Virus record (IMG/VR): IMGVR_UViG_3300035670_000890 | Span: 1-31,670 of that record | Reading direction: 5' to 3' (one strand) | DNA: 31,670 nt | Source: a virus | The notes under the pieces: generated by a model | Databases searched by the model: none | What the model was told of the DNA's origin: nothing | What the model saw: only the letters and a program-made list of their open reading frames with translations | In this document: one piece after another, positions 11,287-18,880 of the stretch | Numbering within the stretch: the first letter of the stretch is position 1 | Layout: the number at the start of each line of letters is the position of its first letter | Program-made: the position numbers and the translations under genes

Positions 11287-11313
11287 ACAATCTATGTATG
11301 CTCAAGCAGTCCT
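11271..11313 (-). promoter_or_regulatory. 10-bp inverted repeat enclosing a start codon
   Basis: AGGACTGCTT (11271-11280) and AAGCAGTCCT (11304-11313) pair perfectly. In the minus-strand mRNA the 23-nt loop contains the ATG at 11286 and the downstream arm covers codons 3-5. On the plus strand the hairpin is followed by TTGTTTTTTT, so it could also terminate antisense transcripts. Confidence 0.55.
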
Positions 11314-11320
11314 TGTTTTT

Positions 11321-11533
11321 TTATCGATTGAACTTGAACGTGTCAAATTTAAAATTTTTGCCCAAATTTAAAAGGTCTTCAAATGCAGATGTAAACGTTT
11401 TTGCATAAGCGGTTTCAGCATCAATTAAATTTTGAAGTGGCTTGCGAATCTTTTCATCAACGACCAATGCAGAAAGAGCCTTTGACTTGGCTTGTTGAAT
11501 GCTATCAATTGTAACTTCGAATGTTCCAAACAT
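11321..11533 (-). CDS. conserved small phage protein, 70 aa
   Basis: A strong Shine-Dalgarno (AAAGGAGAT) stands before the ATG. MFGTFEVTIDSIQQAKSKAL... is helical, with DAETAYAKTFTSAFEDL and a lysine/phenylalanine-rich tail. It has the look of a phasin-like coiled protein, but I cannot name the family. Confidence 0.65.
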   Translation of the reverse strand: MFGTFEVTIDSIQQAKSKALSALVVDEKIRKPLQNLIDAETAYAKTFTSAFEDLLNLGKNFKFDTFKFNR

Positions 11534-11638
11534 TTTTATCTCCTTTAGACAATATTAATATGGCCTTTTAAGCGCCATCTGATATATAGTGATTTTATGT
11601 TGCAGCTGCACACAAGTGAGGCAAAAATAGCTTATTTT

Positions 11639-12082
11639 TTATTTTTTTTGTTCTTCACCCACATAAGTATTGGTGTTCCGTTTGATGAGATGATCCTTTC
11701 GAATCCTACAGGATATCCAATCGTTATAATAATGCTCGTTCATTAGAGCATGGCAATTAAAAATCTCAAACGATTCCCAATAAGAACATTCAGACCTTGT
11801 CTTGCACAGGTGCATAATTTCTCTTGTGTACTCTTCTGGCCCATTAGTTGCAATCTCTTCTTGCAATTTTTTATTTGAACCATAATAGGTTTGCCAATCT
11901 GAAGACACTCGGCTTCTTTTTTTCTTTCCTTTTACTTGTCGCGTTTTAGCTTTAGTAAAGAATTTTTTACCGATATACTTTCGGCCCGTTTTTGTGTGTG
12001 TAATCACATAAACGAAGCCGAAAGCGTCACCTATATCTTCTTCTGTAAATTCTTGTGCGGTGTTATAAAAATACCAGGTCAA
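11639..12082 (-). CDS. GIY-YIG-type endonuclease-like protein
   Basis: The frame begins with TTG at 12082, overlapping the previous stop. It contains FGFVYVITHTKTGRKYIGKK, where GFVYVIT and KYIGKK match the GIY...YIG core, followed by SSDWQTYYGSNKKLQEEIAT, a conserved arginine/glutamate stretch (YTREIMHLCKTRSECSYWE) and YYNDWISCRI at the end. This is the phage Seg-like/GIY-YIG family. It is 147 residues long, the catalytic domain plus a short C-terminus. It probably acts as a homing endonuclease. It overlaps its neighbour, so it may have been captured by the operon rather than inserted recently. Confidence 0.8.
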   Translation of the reverse strand: MTWYFYNTAQEFTEEDIGDAFGFVYVITHTKTGRKYIGKKFFTKAKTRQVKGKKKRSRVSSDWQTYYGSNKKLQEEIATNGPEEYTREIMHLCKTRSECSYWESFEIFNCHALMNEHYYNDWISCRIRKDHLIKRNTNTYVGEEQKK

Positions 12083-12237
12083 TCGTAGTCCTCATCATCA
12101 TTGTCCTCATACTCGGAGTCCAATATATATGATGAGCAAAATGGGCAGTACCGCGGGTCGTCTTCAGTTTTTATTTCATCATATCGAATTGTGAACTTCG
12201 ATTCACAATCTTCACAGAAGTGACTTAATGATTTCAT
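12079..12237 (-). CDS. zinc-ribbon protein with acidic tail, 52 aa
   Basis: MKSLSHFCEDCESKFTIRYD... with C-x2-C (CEDC) and CPFC forms a rubredoxin-like zinc ribbon, followed by an acidic C-terminus (EYEDNDDEDYD). Proteins of this shape are frequent in T4-like aquatic phages. The stop TGA overlaps the TTG start of the GIY-YIG gene. Confidence 0.7.
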   Translation of the reverse strand: MKSLSHFCEDCESKFTIRYDEIKTEDDPRYCPFCSSYILDSEYEDNDDEDYD

Positions 12238-12249
12238 CGGTTAGTCACA

Positions 12250-12366
12250 TTAATTACTTTTAAACCAGCCCATGATTTTTTCTCTAATAGTTTTTGACCA
12301 TAAAGGTTCTGGCACATGCCAACCAATTAGAGCTCCGACTAAAACCCAAAATAGAATGTCTAACAT
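12250..12366 (-). CDS. small membrane protein, 38 aa
   Basis: An excellent Shine-Dalgarno (AAAGGAG) precedes the ATG. MLDILFWVLVGALIGWHVPE... is one transmembrane helix followed by an amphipathic tail (WSKTIREKIMGWF). It lies 16 bases after nrdB, so it belongs to the same transcript. Confidence 0.65.
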   Translation of the reverse strand: MLDILFWVLVGALIGWHVPEPLWSKTIREKIMGWFKSN

Positions 12367-12382
12367 TTAAAATCTCCTTTGT

Positions 12383-13372
12383 TTATGCTGCTTTGCCCCA
12401 TACATCATTCCAACTACCACTTAGAGCGCCTTTTGCATAATCAGTCACACGATTTTCGAAGAAGTTGCCGTGAATTGGTGCGTTTATCATTTCTTCCACC
12501 CAAGGCAATGGATTCTTTTTGACCTTGAAGATACCCTTCAATCCCATGCTTATGAGCCTTCGATCCGCGATATAACGAATATATTTCTTTACCTCTTCGG
12601 AGGTCAGGTTTGGCATATCACCCATTTCGAAAGCTAAATCGATGAATTTATCTTCGAGTTCAACCATTCTCGTAGCAATGGTATATATTTGCGCTTTTAG
12701 TTCGTCGTTCCAAATTTCTTTGTTCTCTTCAATGTAAGTTCTAAACAACTTAATCATTGATTCGGTATGCATCGTTTCATCGACAATTGACCATGTGACG
12801 ATTTGGCCCATGCCCTTCATCATACCGTGTCGCGGAAAGTTCAACAACATAATGAATGAGCTAAACAATTGCATACCTTCTGTAAATGCCGAGAAAGCTG
12901 CAATATGGGTAGCTGTTGATTGTTTAGTGGAATTTTTACCGGCAAGGTCGAGAAGATAGTCGTGCTTCTCGCGCATTTGTTCGTACTCTAAAAATTCATT
13001 GTACGTTGTTTCTGGCATTCCAAGAGTTTCAATTAAATGTGAATATGCTGCAACATGTAAAGCTTCGCGAGCTGCAAAACCCAGAAGCATCATACGCACC
13101 TCTGGTTGCGGGAAATATGGTAAATAGTTTTTAACATAACCGCCAGCAACATCAACATCGCCTTGAGTGAAAAACCTAAAGATGTGAGTCAAAAACTGTT
13201 TTTGTTCGCTTGTCAGTTTAGTCTTCCAATCTTTAACGTCCTCTAGCATAGGAACTTCAGAATGAAGCCAGTGAGCTTGTTCGTGTTTTAGCCAAGCTTC
13301 ATATGCCCAAGGATAAACAAAAGGCTTGTAGTGTTGTCTTTCGTCAGTTAGTGTTAATTTTCTTTTTACCAT
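12383..13372 (-). CDS. nrdB: ribonucleotide reductase class Ia, small subunit (NrdB)
   Basis: The 329-residue beta subunit holds the diiron-tyrosyl radical cofactor that starts dNTP synthesis by NrdA. The metal ligands can be aligned by spacing with the E. coli protein: D72 (TQGDVDVAGGYV), E103 and H106 (AREALHVAAYSHL), E165, E199 and H202 (WSIVDETMHTES). The radical tyrosine is Y110, seven residues after E103 as expected. The C-terminus ends GSWNDVWGKAA. The ATG at 13372 lies inside the end of the glycosyltransferase gene (29-bp overlap). Its partner nrdA is 2 kb upstream, separated by a lipid-remodelling-like pair. Confidence 0.95.
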   Translation of the reverse strand: MVKRKLTLTDERQHYKPFVYPWAYEAWLKHEQAHWLHSEVPMLEDVKDWKTKLTSEQKQFLTHIFRFFTQGDVDVAGGYVKNYLPYFPQPEVRMMLLGFAAREALHVAAYSHLIETLGMPETTYNEFLEYEQMREKHDYLLDLAGKNSTKQSTATHIAAFSAFTEGMQLFSSFIMLLNFPRHGMMKGMGQIVTWSIVDETMHTESMIKLFRTYIEENKEIWNDELKAQIYTIATRMVELEDKFIDLAFEMGDMPNLTSEEVKKYIRYIADRRLISMGLKGIFKVKKNPLPWVEEMINAPIHGNFFENRVTDYAKGALSGSWNDVWGKAA

Positions 13373-14369
13373 TCTTTGCCTCGATTAAGTTGTTTTTGAA
13401 TATTTCCCAACAATTTTCCCATGTCCATTTTTTACTTTTTTGCTCAATAACATTTCTATCCAACAATAAACATTTTTTTACATTATCTCTGAGATTTTCA
13501 CCAAGAACGCCAGTATCATTGTCAATTATATCAGCCGGGCCTGGAACATCATAGGCTGCAACTGGTGTGCCAAAATTCATTGCCTCAATTAAAACTAAAC
13601 CGAAGGTATCGCTTTTACTTGGAAAGGCAAACACATCAGCTTTTGCAAAATAATCAGCTAGTTCGCTGCCACTTCTATAACCGGAAAAAAATACTTTCGA
13701 ATATTTTTCCTGTAGGTTTTTTCTTTCCGGTCCATCACCAACTATGATGACGGTGTATTCGTCGGACAGCTTACAAACTTCCTCAACATTTTTTTCTTTA
13801 CTCAATCGTCCAACATACAAAACGATTGGTTTTTTATTTTTGTGGGTCCATTCTTTCGTAGGTCTCAATGTACTGCGATCCACTCCTCTAGTCCATATTT
13901 TTATTTTTCCTTGAAATTTGTGTTGTCTCAATTCTTTTACGGTCGATTTCGTGGGAACTAAAATAGCCTCCGATTTTTTATGAAACCACTTCAGATATGC
14001 CCAAGTTATACATTCGGGCAAATGATACATTTTCTTTAAAATTTCTGGAAATTTTGTATGATACGAAGTGCTATATCTATAAGACTTGAAATCTAACCAG
14101 AGTTTCGCAAAAACTCCGATAGGACCTTCCGTTGCGATATGTATATAGTCCGGAGATATCTTCTCAATTTTTTTACCGATGTTCCACGCGATACTAATTT
14201 TAATCTCAGGATAACCAGGAGCATTAAAATGACCGAACTGCCGGGGGTCAAGATAAACAACATTATACCCGTCAAGTTCAGCCATTTTTTCCAAATTTTG
14301 AAAGGTCGTGACAACTCCATTGACTTGATTTGGAACATTGTCTGTTATAATGAGGATTTTATTGAGCAT
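13344..14369 (-). CDS. agt: GT4 glycosyltransferase, Agt-like (diacylglycerol glycosyltransferase)
   Basis: The 341-residue GT4 enzyme is started at ATG 14369 (MLNKILIITDNVPNQVNGVV). The N-terminal domain has the NGV loop, PGYPEIK, YIHIATEGPIG and STSYHTKFPE. The C-terminal domain has RGVD, VLYVGRLSKEKN, IVGDGPE and the E-x7-E region SDTFGLVLIEAM. The combination TEGP...SYHTKFPE...RGVD is that of the SqdX/Agt branch, which glycosylates diacylglycerol at the membrane. The gene directly upstream is PlcP-like, and in marine bacteria plcP and agt form a phosphate-starvation operon that swaps phospholipid for glycolipid. It overlaps plcP by 11 bases and nrdB by 29. The sugar donor cannot be read from the sequence. 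An LPS or wall-glycan transferase is the alternative. Confidence 0.82.
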   Translation of the reverse strand: MLNKILIITDNVPNQVNGVVTTFQNLEKMAELDGYNVVYLDPRQFGHFNAPGYPEIKISIAWNIGKKIEKISPDYIHIATEGPIGVFAKLWLDFKSYRYSTSYHTKFPEILKKMYHLPECITWAYLKWFHKKSEAILVPTKSTVKELRQHKFQGKIKIWTRGVDRSTLRPTKEWTHKNKKPIVLYVGRLSKEKNVEEVCKLSDEYTVIIVGDGPERKNLQEKYSKVFFSGYRSGSELADYFAKADVFAFPSKSDTFGLVLIEAMNFGTPVAAYDVPGPADIIDNDTGVLGENLRDNVKKCLLLDRNVIEQKSKKWTWENCWEIFKNNLIEAKNGKKKINTN

Positions 14370-15111
14370 TCTGTATCTTGTCCCAGACAACTATTTCCCA
14401 TTCACCTGTGAAATGTTCAACTAATGCTGTGCAAGATTCAACCCAATCGCCATCATTCATATAAACTATGCCATCTATTTCTTTTATTTCAGCGTTGTGT
14501 ATATGCCCGCAAATAACGCCATCATATTTTTTTCTTTTGCAGTATTCAAGGAGGTTTCGTTCAAATTGGAAAATAAAATCTACAGCTTTTTTGACTCTGT
14601 GTTTTAAAAATTTACTTAACGACCAGTAACTAAAACCTAAACGGTGTCTAATCCAATTAAACTTTGTATTCAAATTTAATACAAAATCGTAAGCTTTGTC
14701 ACCTAAAAAATTTAACCAAGGAGCCAATCTTGTAATTCCATCAAACAAGTCTCCATGCACGACCAAATATTTTTTTCCGTTTACTCCTAGATGTACAGTT
14801 TGATTTACTATTTCCACACGACCGAAACTTAAATTATATTGAAGAAGTGGCCTTAAAAACTCATCGTGATTTCCTACAACATAGATAACTTTTACGCCGC
14901 GTTTTGCGTGGCCCAATATTCTTCTAATAACGTTCGTGTGGTTTTGATTCCATTTCCACTTGTTCTGCGTTATTTTCCATCCATCAATAATGTCGCCGAC
15001 CAAATATAATGTTTCGCATGTGTTGTGTTTTAAAAAATTGTTCAGTAATTCCGCTTTACAGTCTTTGGTTCCCAAATGTACATCACTAATGAATATACTT
15101 TTGTAATGCAT
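14359..15111 (-). CDS. plcP: PlcP-like metallophosphoesterase (phospholipase C of lipid remodelling)
   Basis: The 250-residue calcineurin-like phosphoesterase has all metal motifs: D10-x-H12 (FISDVHLGTKDCKAELL), G39DIID, G80NHDE, H119GD (VVHGDLFD) and G202HIH. The wider pattern follows the bacterial PlcP family: CKAELL, ETLYLVGDIIDGW, NVIRRILGHAKRGVKV, GNHDEFLRPLL, LNTKFNWIRHRLGFSYWSLS and DGVICGHIHNAEI. LpxH proteins share the fold but not these segments. PlcP removes the phosphate-containing head group from phospholipids, giving diacylglycerol for Agt. The gene has a Shine-Dalgarno (AAAGGGAT) and overlaps agt by 11 bases. Annotation pipelines may call it a UDP-2,3-diacylglucosamine hydrolase. 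Confidence 0.85.
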   Translation of the reverse strand: MHYKSIFISDVHLGTKDCKAELLNNFLKHNTCETLYLVGDIIDGWKITQNKWKWNQNHTNVIRRILGHAKRGVKVIYVVGNHDEFLRPLLQYNLSFGRVEIVNQTVHLGVNGKKYLVVHGDLFDGITRLAPWLNFLGDKAYDFVLNLNTKFNWIRHRLGFSYWSLSKFLKHRVKKAVDFIFQFERNLLEYCKRKKYDGVICGHIHNAEIKEIDGIVYMNDGDWVESCTALVEHFTGEWEIVVWDKIQNAQ

Positions 15112-15112
15112 T

Positions 15113-15346
15113 TTATCCCTTTAGCCAAATTATTGTCGCTATTGTATTAATGACCAAAAAGTATGCGTTTTGCAACATCAAAGGTTTGTTTCTGTGTGTA
15201 TTGTAAAAATCATATAGAAGTATCATATGAGCAATAACAAATGCTGGAAATCCATATGCCATCCAGGGAGCCTTTAATGATATCGATGTTCCTCCGAAGA
15301 TAAACAAACAAGTTGCTATCCACTTAATGTCGAAATTAACCTTCAC
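15113..15346 (-). CDS. small multi-helix membrane protein, 77 aa
   Basis: The frame begins MKVNFDIKWIATCLFIFGGT, then PWMAYGFPAFVIAHMILLYD and QNAYFLVINTIATIIWLKG: three hydrophobic segments with short loops. The last segment (QNAYFLVIN) recalls small transporters of the PnuC/PQ-loop kind, but the match is weak and I do not assign one. It overlaps the end of nrdA by 11 bases and its stop lies within the plcP leader. It is therefore a fixed member of the nrdA-plcP-agt-nrdB run, and a membrane role in lipid or nutrient handling is possible. Confidence 0.65.
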   Translation of the reverse strand: MKVNFDIKWIATCLFIFGGTSISLKAPWMAYGFPAFVIAHMILLYDFYNTHRNKPLMLQNAYFLVINTIATIIWLKG

Positions 15347-17135
15347 AAGCTAAACACACGACTTCTTCCTTCGTTAGCTGCTTTAGGTCAATTTCGTCAA
15401 TCACCTGACGTTCAATTTTCTTAGCAACTTTGTCAGCTTTAGCTAACTTCTCTGAACGGCAGTAGTATAGTGTTTTTAATCCTTGTTTCCATGCTTGAAA
15501 GTGTACAGCATGAAGGTACTTAACATTCGCATCTGGTCTGAAAAACAAATTGACTGATTGCGCTTGGTCAATGTATTGTTGTCGGTTTGCTGCATGGTCA
15601 ATAATCCATCTTTGGTCTATTTCCATACTTGTTTTGAACACATCTTTTGTCCACTCATCCATCCATTCAAGGTGCTGAACTGAGCCATCATTTGAGATGA
15701 TGCTAGACCAAATTTCATTGTAGTCTAGGTCAACATTTTCTTCGCAGGCTTTTGTGATAATTTTATCAAGATATTTGTTCTTATTCAGGTGTGAACCTGA
15801 TAACGTATCTTGCCGGTACGCATTAGCCCTTAGAGGCTCAATGGACGGACTGGTATTACCCATCAAAATTGAAGACGATGCATTTGGTGCTACCGCCATA
15901 ACGTGGCTGAATCTAAGTCCTGTTCCCAGAGCATCTGGCGCCTCACCGCGTTCTGAACCTAAATCAACATTAGCTTTATTTAATCCTTCGCGAATGTGCT
16001 TGAACATACGAACGTTAGCTGAAGACGCCAGAGCAGATTCCCAAGCGATATTGTTCTTTTGTAGATAAGCGTGAAATCCCAAGGCGCCCACGCCAATAGA
16101 ACGTTCCCGTTGAGCCGAATATTTTGCTTTACTCACCGTCTCGGGTGCATTATCGATGAAGTGTTGTAAAACGTTGTCCAACATTTCAGCAATATCTTTC
16201 AGAAAGAGGGGTTCATTTTTCCACTCGTCGAAATATTCCAAATTTAAAGATGACAAGCAACAGACTGCTGTTCTGTCCTTGTCAGTAGGAAGAATAATTT
16301 CTGAACATAGATTACTTTGTTTAATCGATAACCCCAATTTCTTTTGAAATTCTGGCATAGAACGATTGCTTGTGTCGATAAAGTGTAGATATGGCTCACC
16401 CGTTTGCATACGCATTTCAAGAATTCTTTGCCAAAGTTCGCGAGCTGAGATTGTTTCGCGAATTTCTTTGCTGTGTGGGTCACGCAAATGCCAATCGTCG
16501 TTAGCATCGGAATCAATCATGCAACGTTCGACAATTTCCATAAAATCGTCCGTAATATTAATTCCGTGGTGCAAATTTAGGCACCGCATGTTTTGGTCGC
16601 CTGTGGGTTTTCTCATTTCCAAGAAAATTAAAATATCTGGATGAGAAATATCCAGATAAGCAGCATAACTGCCGCGCCGAGTGCGGCCCTGTCTATATGC
16701 GAGCGAACTTGCATCATAAGTTCTGAGATGAGGCATAACCCCCACAGACTTATCATCAGCACTCCGAATACCAACACCAATTCCAACACCGCCTCCTAAC
16801 ATCGACAACCAATTTACCTCCGAGAGAGTGTCGACCAAACCCTCAGCGGAATCATCCAAATAAGGCAGAAAGCATGATATAGGAAGACCACGACGGCTTC
16901 TACCAAAAGAAAGGATAGGAGTAGAATAAGACAACCAATGCCGAGAACTATATTCATAAAGTCTCTGGGCGTGTCCTGGATTAGATCCAAAAGCTTTTGA
17001 TACATATGCGAACCTTTCTTGTGGTGAATTTTCATCTTCTCTCATATAACTTTCGCGCAATCTCTTTAACCCTAATTCATCAAACAAAGAATCGCGAGAA
17101 AAATCTACCTTTATATCATGTACGATATCTGTCAT
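15336..17135 (-). CDS. nrdA: ribonucleotide reductase class Ia, large subunit (NrdA), short form
   Basis: The 599-residue alpha subunit reduces ribonucleotides using the radical from NrdB. Visible active-site elements are C88 (LPISCFLPY) and C292/C293 (TAVCCLSSLNLEY) for the redox cysteines; N275, C277 and E279 (SNLCSEI) for the thiyl-radical site; the paired tyrosines in TLYYCRSEK; and the C-terminal C594-x2-C597 for thioredoxin/glutaredoxin reduction. The N-terminal ATP-cone is absent (the protein begins directly with the ten-helix domain), so dATP feedback inhibition is expected to be lost, as in many phage enzymes. It is followed by an overlapping membrane-protein gene, then plcP, agt and nrdB. 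Confidence 0.95.
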   Translation of the reverse strand: MTDIVHDIKVDFSRDSLFDELGLKRLRESYMREDENSPQERFAYVSKAFGSNPGHAQRLYEYSSRHWLSYSTPILSFGRSRRGLPISCFLPYLDDSAEGLVDTLSEVNWLSMLGGGVGIGVGIRSADDKSVGVMPHLRTYDASSLAYRQGRTRRGSYAAYLDISHPDILIFLEMRKPTGDQNMRCLNLHHGINITDDFMEIVERCMIDSDANDDWHLRDPHSKEIRETISARELWQRILEMRMQTGEPYLHFIDTSNRSMPEFQKKLGLSIKQSNLCSEIILPTDKDRTAVCCLSSLNLEYFDEWKNEPLFLKDIAEMLDNVLQHFIDNAPETVSKAKYSAQRERSIGVGALGFHAYLQKNNIAWESALASSANVRMFKHIREGLNKANVDLGSERGEAPDALGTGLRFSHVMAVAPNASSSILMGNTSPSIEPLRANAYRQDTLSGSHLNKNKYLDKIITKACEENVDLDYNEIWSSIISNDGSVQHLEWMDEWTKDVFKTSMEIDQRWIIDHAANRQQYIDQAQSVNLFFRPDANVKYLHAVHFQAWKQGLKTLYYCRSEKLAKADKVAKKIERQVIDEIDLKQLTKEEVVCLACEG

Positions 17136-17156
17136 TCAAAACTCCAAAAAATTGTT

Positions 17157-17813
17157 TTATTTTGTAAAACTTTTTGCCATAGGAAATACTTCTGCTATAA
17201 CTTCAGCGCACTTTAAAGCTATCTCCCTATGTTCTTTCTGTGTGCTCGTATCACTTCGAACTTGGATGTAATGTATCCAACTTCTGATTGTTCCATTTAC
17301 ATACATTTTTGAAACTGTGAGACCTTCGGGTAGTACGGCTCGGGCTTGTTCCTTCGCAATGCCGGAACGAATGGCCCATTCATATTTATTTTTTGCAAGT
17401 TCAATAATTTCTTCTTGGTGCCTATCCCATTGTTCTTGTAATAATGAATTTTTTATTTCAATACTATTTTGTCTATTTTTCGGATCTTGCAGACGAGCTT
17501 CGCGTGTAACAAAATCCAACTCTTTTGTGGGATCAGCATAACGTTGGCTAAATTCTTGAAATGAAAATGACCGATGCCGCAGAATTTGTCGCGCAATGTC
17601 GCGTGTTGTGGTAATTTCTAAGCATACATTAATCATCTCCATAGGACTCCAATGAAGATGCTTAATCAAATAATCTATCAATTTTTCACTCGTTTCGGTG
17701 TTAAGTTGATTGTTTGGATTTGACACACGAGCACAAAAAGCTACCAATTCTTGAGGTGTTTCAATTTCAATATCATCTGCGGGTTTTGAATAACTAATCA
17801 AGCGAACATGCAT
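17157..17813 (-). CDS. thyX: flavin-dependent thymidylate synthase (ThyX)
   Basis: The 218-residue enzyme makes dTMP from dUMP using FAD and methylene-folate. The ThyX signature R79-H-R-S-x5-S-x-R lies in LRHRSFSFQEFSQRYADP, and W55SPMEM and the C-terminal R-x3-E-Q-A-R...LP segment (IAKEQARAVLPEGLTVS) complete the binding site. It starts one base after the primase stop and precedes nrdA by 21 bases, so the three genes form one DNA-precursor and replication operon. Confidence 0.95.
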   Translation of the reverse strand: MHVRLISYSKPADDIEIETPQELVAFCARVSNPNNQLNTETSEKLIDYLIKHLHWSPMEMINVCLEITTTRDIARQILRHRSFSFQEFSQRYADPTKELDFVTREARLQDPKNRQNSIEIKNSLLQEQWDRHQEEIIELAKNKYEWAIRSGIAKEQARAVLPEGLTVSKMYVNGTIRSWIHYIQVRSDTSTQKEHREIALKCAEVIAEVFPMAKSFTK

Positions 17814-17814
17814 A

Positions 17815-18843
17815 TCAAATTTTTTTCCAATTGTTGAGTTGAACTTGCGCTTTTAATCCTTTGAAGACATTGCTACTTATAATTTTTTCCACCTCATCCG
17901 AGGTTTTTCCGTTTAAAATAATTTCATTGATATCTTTACCGGCCAAATTATCGGGCCAAATTGCAACACTATAATCTAACCCTATTGCATCCTGCATCAT
18001 TTTAACAATCTCTTTGTTTCGACATTCGTTGTCCCAAACCAAAATGATACTCTTAACACCAATTTCTTTTGCTACTTGAGATAAATTTGCATCGCCGGCA
18101 GCCAAACAATTATTAAGAAAAAGGCTATCAATTGGACCTTCTACCAAAATTACAGGTTTTTCAAAATCAACTCTATCTATTCCATATACAAGCTTGCTAT
18201 TCGAATCAGTCGTTCGGATAGTAACATACCGTAAGGTTTTATCGTTTGTTTCTAGAGCTCTTCCAGAGATTGCAATGAGCTCATTGTATTCGTCATAGAA
18301 AGGAATAACCAATCTAGCGTCATCTATAATTTTTTTACCGTGGCTGGGTATTAGAGCATCACAAAACCTTTTGTAAGAGGGTGTGAATAGCAATTTATCA
18401 TAATGCTCAGTTGGTATTTGGCGATTTCTAACATAATCTAAACAAAAATGGCCTTCTGGCAGATTGCTAATCCACTCTGCATGTTCAAATATTTTTTGCT
18501 TTGAAACTTTATCAAATTTTGGCGGTGAAATATTGAACACCGCGTTAGCAACGTTTCTACTGTTCGTTTTGCCCGAAACATATCTTTCCATCAGATATTC
18601 TTTATGAATCGATGGATCAATATGTTTGAGTAAATTGCCTAGACTGAGGCCTACTCCACAATTATGACAATTGTAGAATAAGTCCGTGCCCTTTTGAAAA
18701 ACATAGCCTCTGGCTTTTCTTAGGTTTTTTTGGCTGTCGCCACAAACCGGACAAGAAAAATTCCAGAGGTAGTCTTTTTTCTGCTTGAAGTTTCTTAAAC
18801 GAAACGATACAAGGCGGATATATTTCGAATCAATAGATAACAT
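17815..18843 (-). CDS. DNA primase, T4 gp61/DnaG-like
   Basis: The 342-residue primase has an N-terminal zinc-binding domain (C31PVCGDSQKN...F-YNCHNCG; C31, C34, C59, C62) and a toprim domain, VILVEGPIDSLFLNN, with the acidic D-x-D-like VWDNECRN about 35 residues later. This is the layout of T4 gp61, which makes RNA primers with the gp41 helicase. The first gene of the nucleotide block, it lies directly downstream of a promoter (18852-18880). Confidence 0.9.
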   Translation of the reverse strand: MLSIDSKYIRLVSFRLRNFKQKKDYLWNFSCPVCGDSQKNLRKARGYVFQKGTDLFYNCHNCGVGLSLGNLLKHIDPSIHKEYLMERYVSGKTNSRNVANAVFNISPPKFDKVSKQKIFEHAEWISNLPEGHFCLDYVRNRQIPTEHYDKLLFTPSYKRFCDALIPSHGKKIIDDARLVIPFYDEYNELIAISGRALETNDKTLRYVTIRTTDSNSKLVYGIDRVDFEKPVILVEGPIDSLFLNNCLAAGDANLSQVAKEIGVKSIILVWDNECRNKEIVKMMQDAIGLDYSVAIWPDNLAGKDINEIILNGKTSDEVEKIISSNVFKGLKAQVQLNNWKKI

Positions 18844-18851
18844 AGACTCAT

Positions 18852-18880
18852 AATGTAACAGAAAAATTTCAAAATGTCAA
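18852..18880 (-). promoter_or_regulatory. sigma70-type promoter of the primase-thyX-nrd-plcP-agt operon
   Basis: On the minus strand TTGACA (18875-18880) is followed after 17 bp by TACATT (18852-18857), just before the primase ATG at 18843. It is the only clear promoter before the nine-gene block ending near 12250. Confidence 0.6.

Noticed and set aside
11620-11650. AAAAATA/TATTTTT palindrome after the GIY-YIG gene as a terminator
   Set aside because: The stem is only A-T pairs with no following U-run in the minus transcript; too weak to call.
14359-15111. Call as LpxH (UDP-2,3-diacylglucosamine hydrolase)
   Set aside because: The shared fold would allow it, but the segments outside the metal motifs and the adjacent Agt-like gene fit PlcP better.
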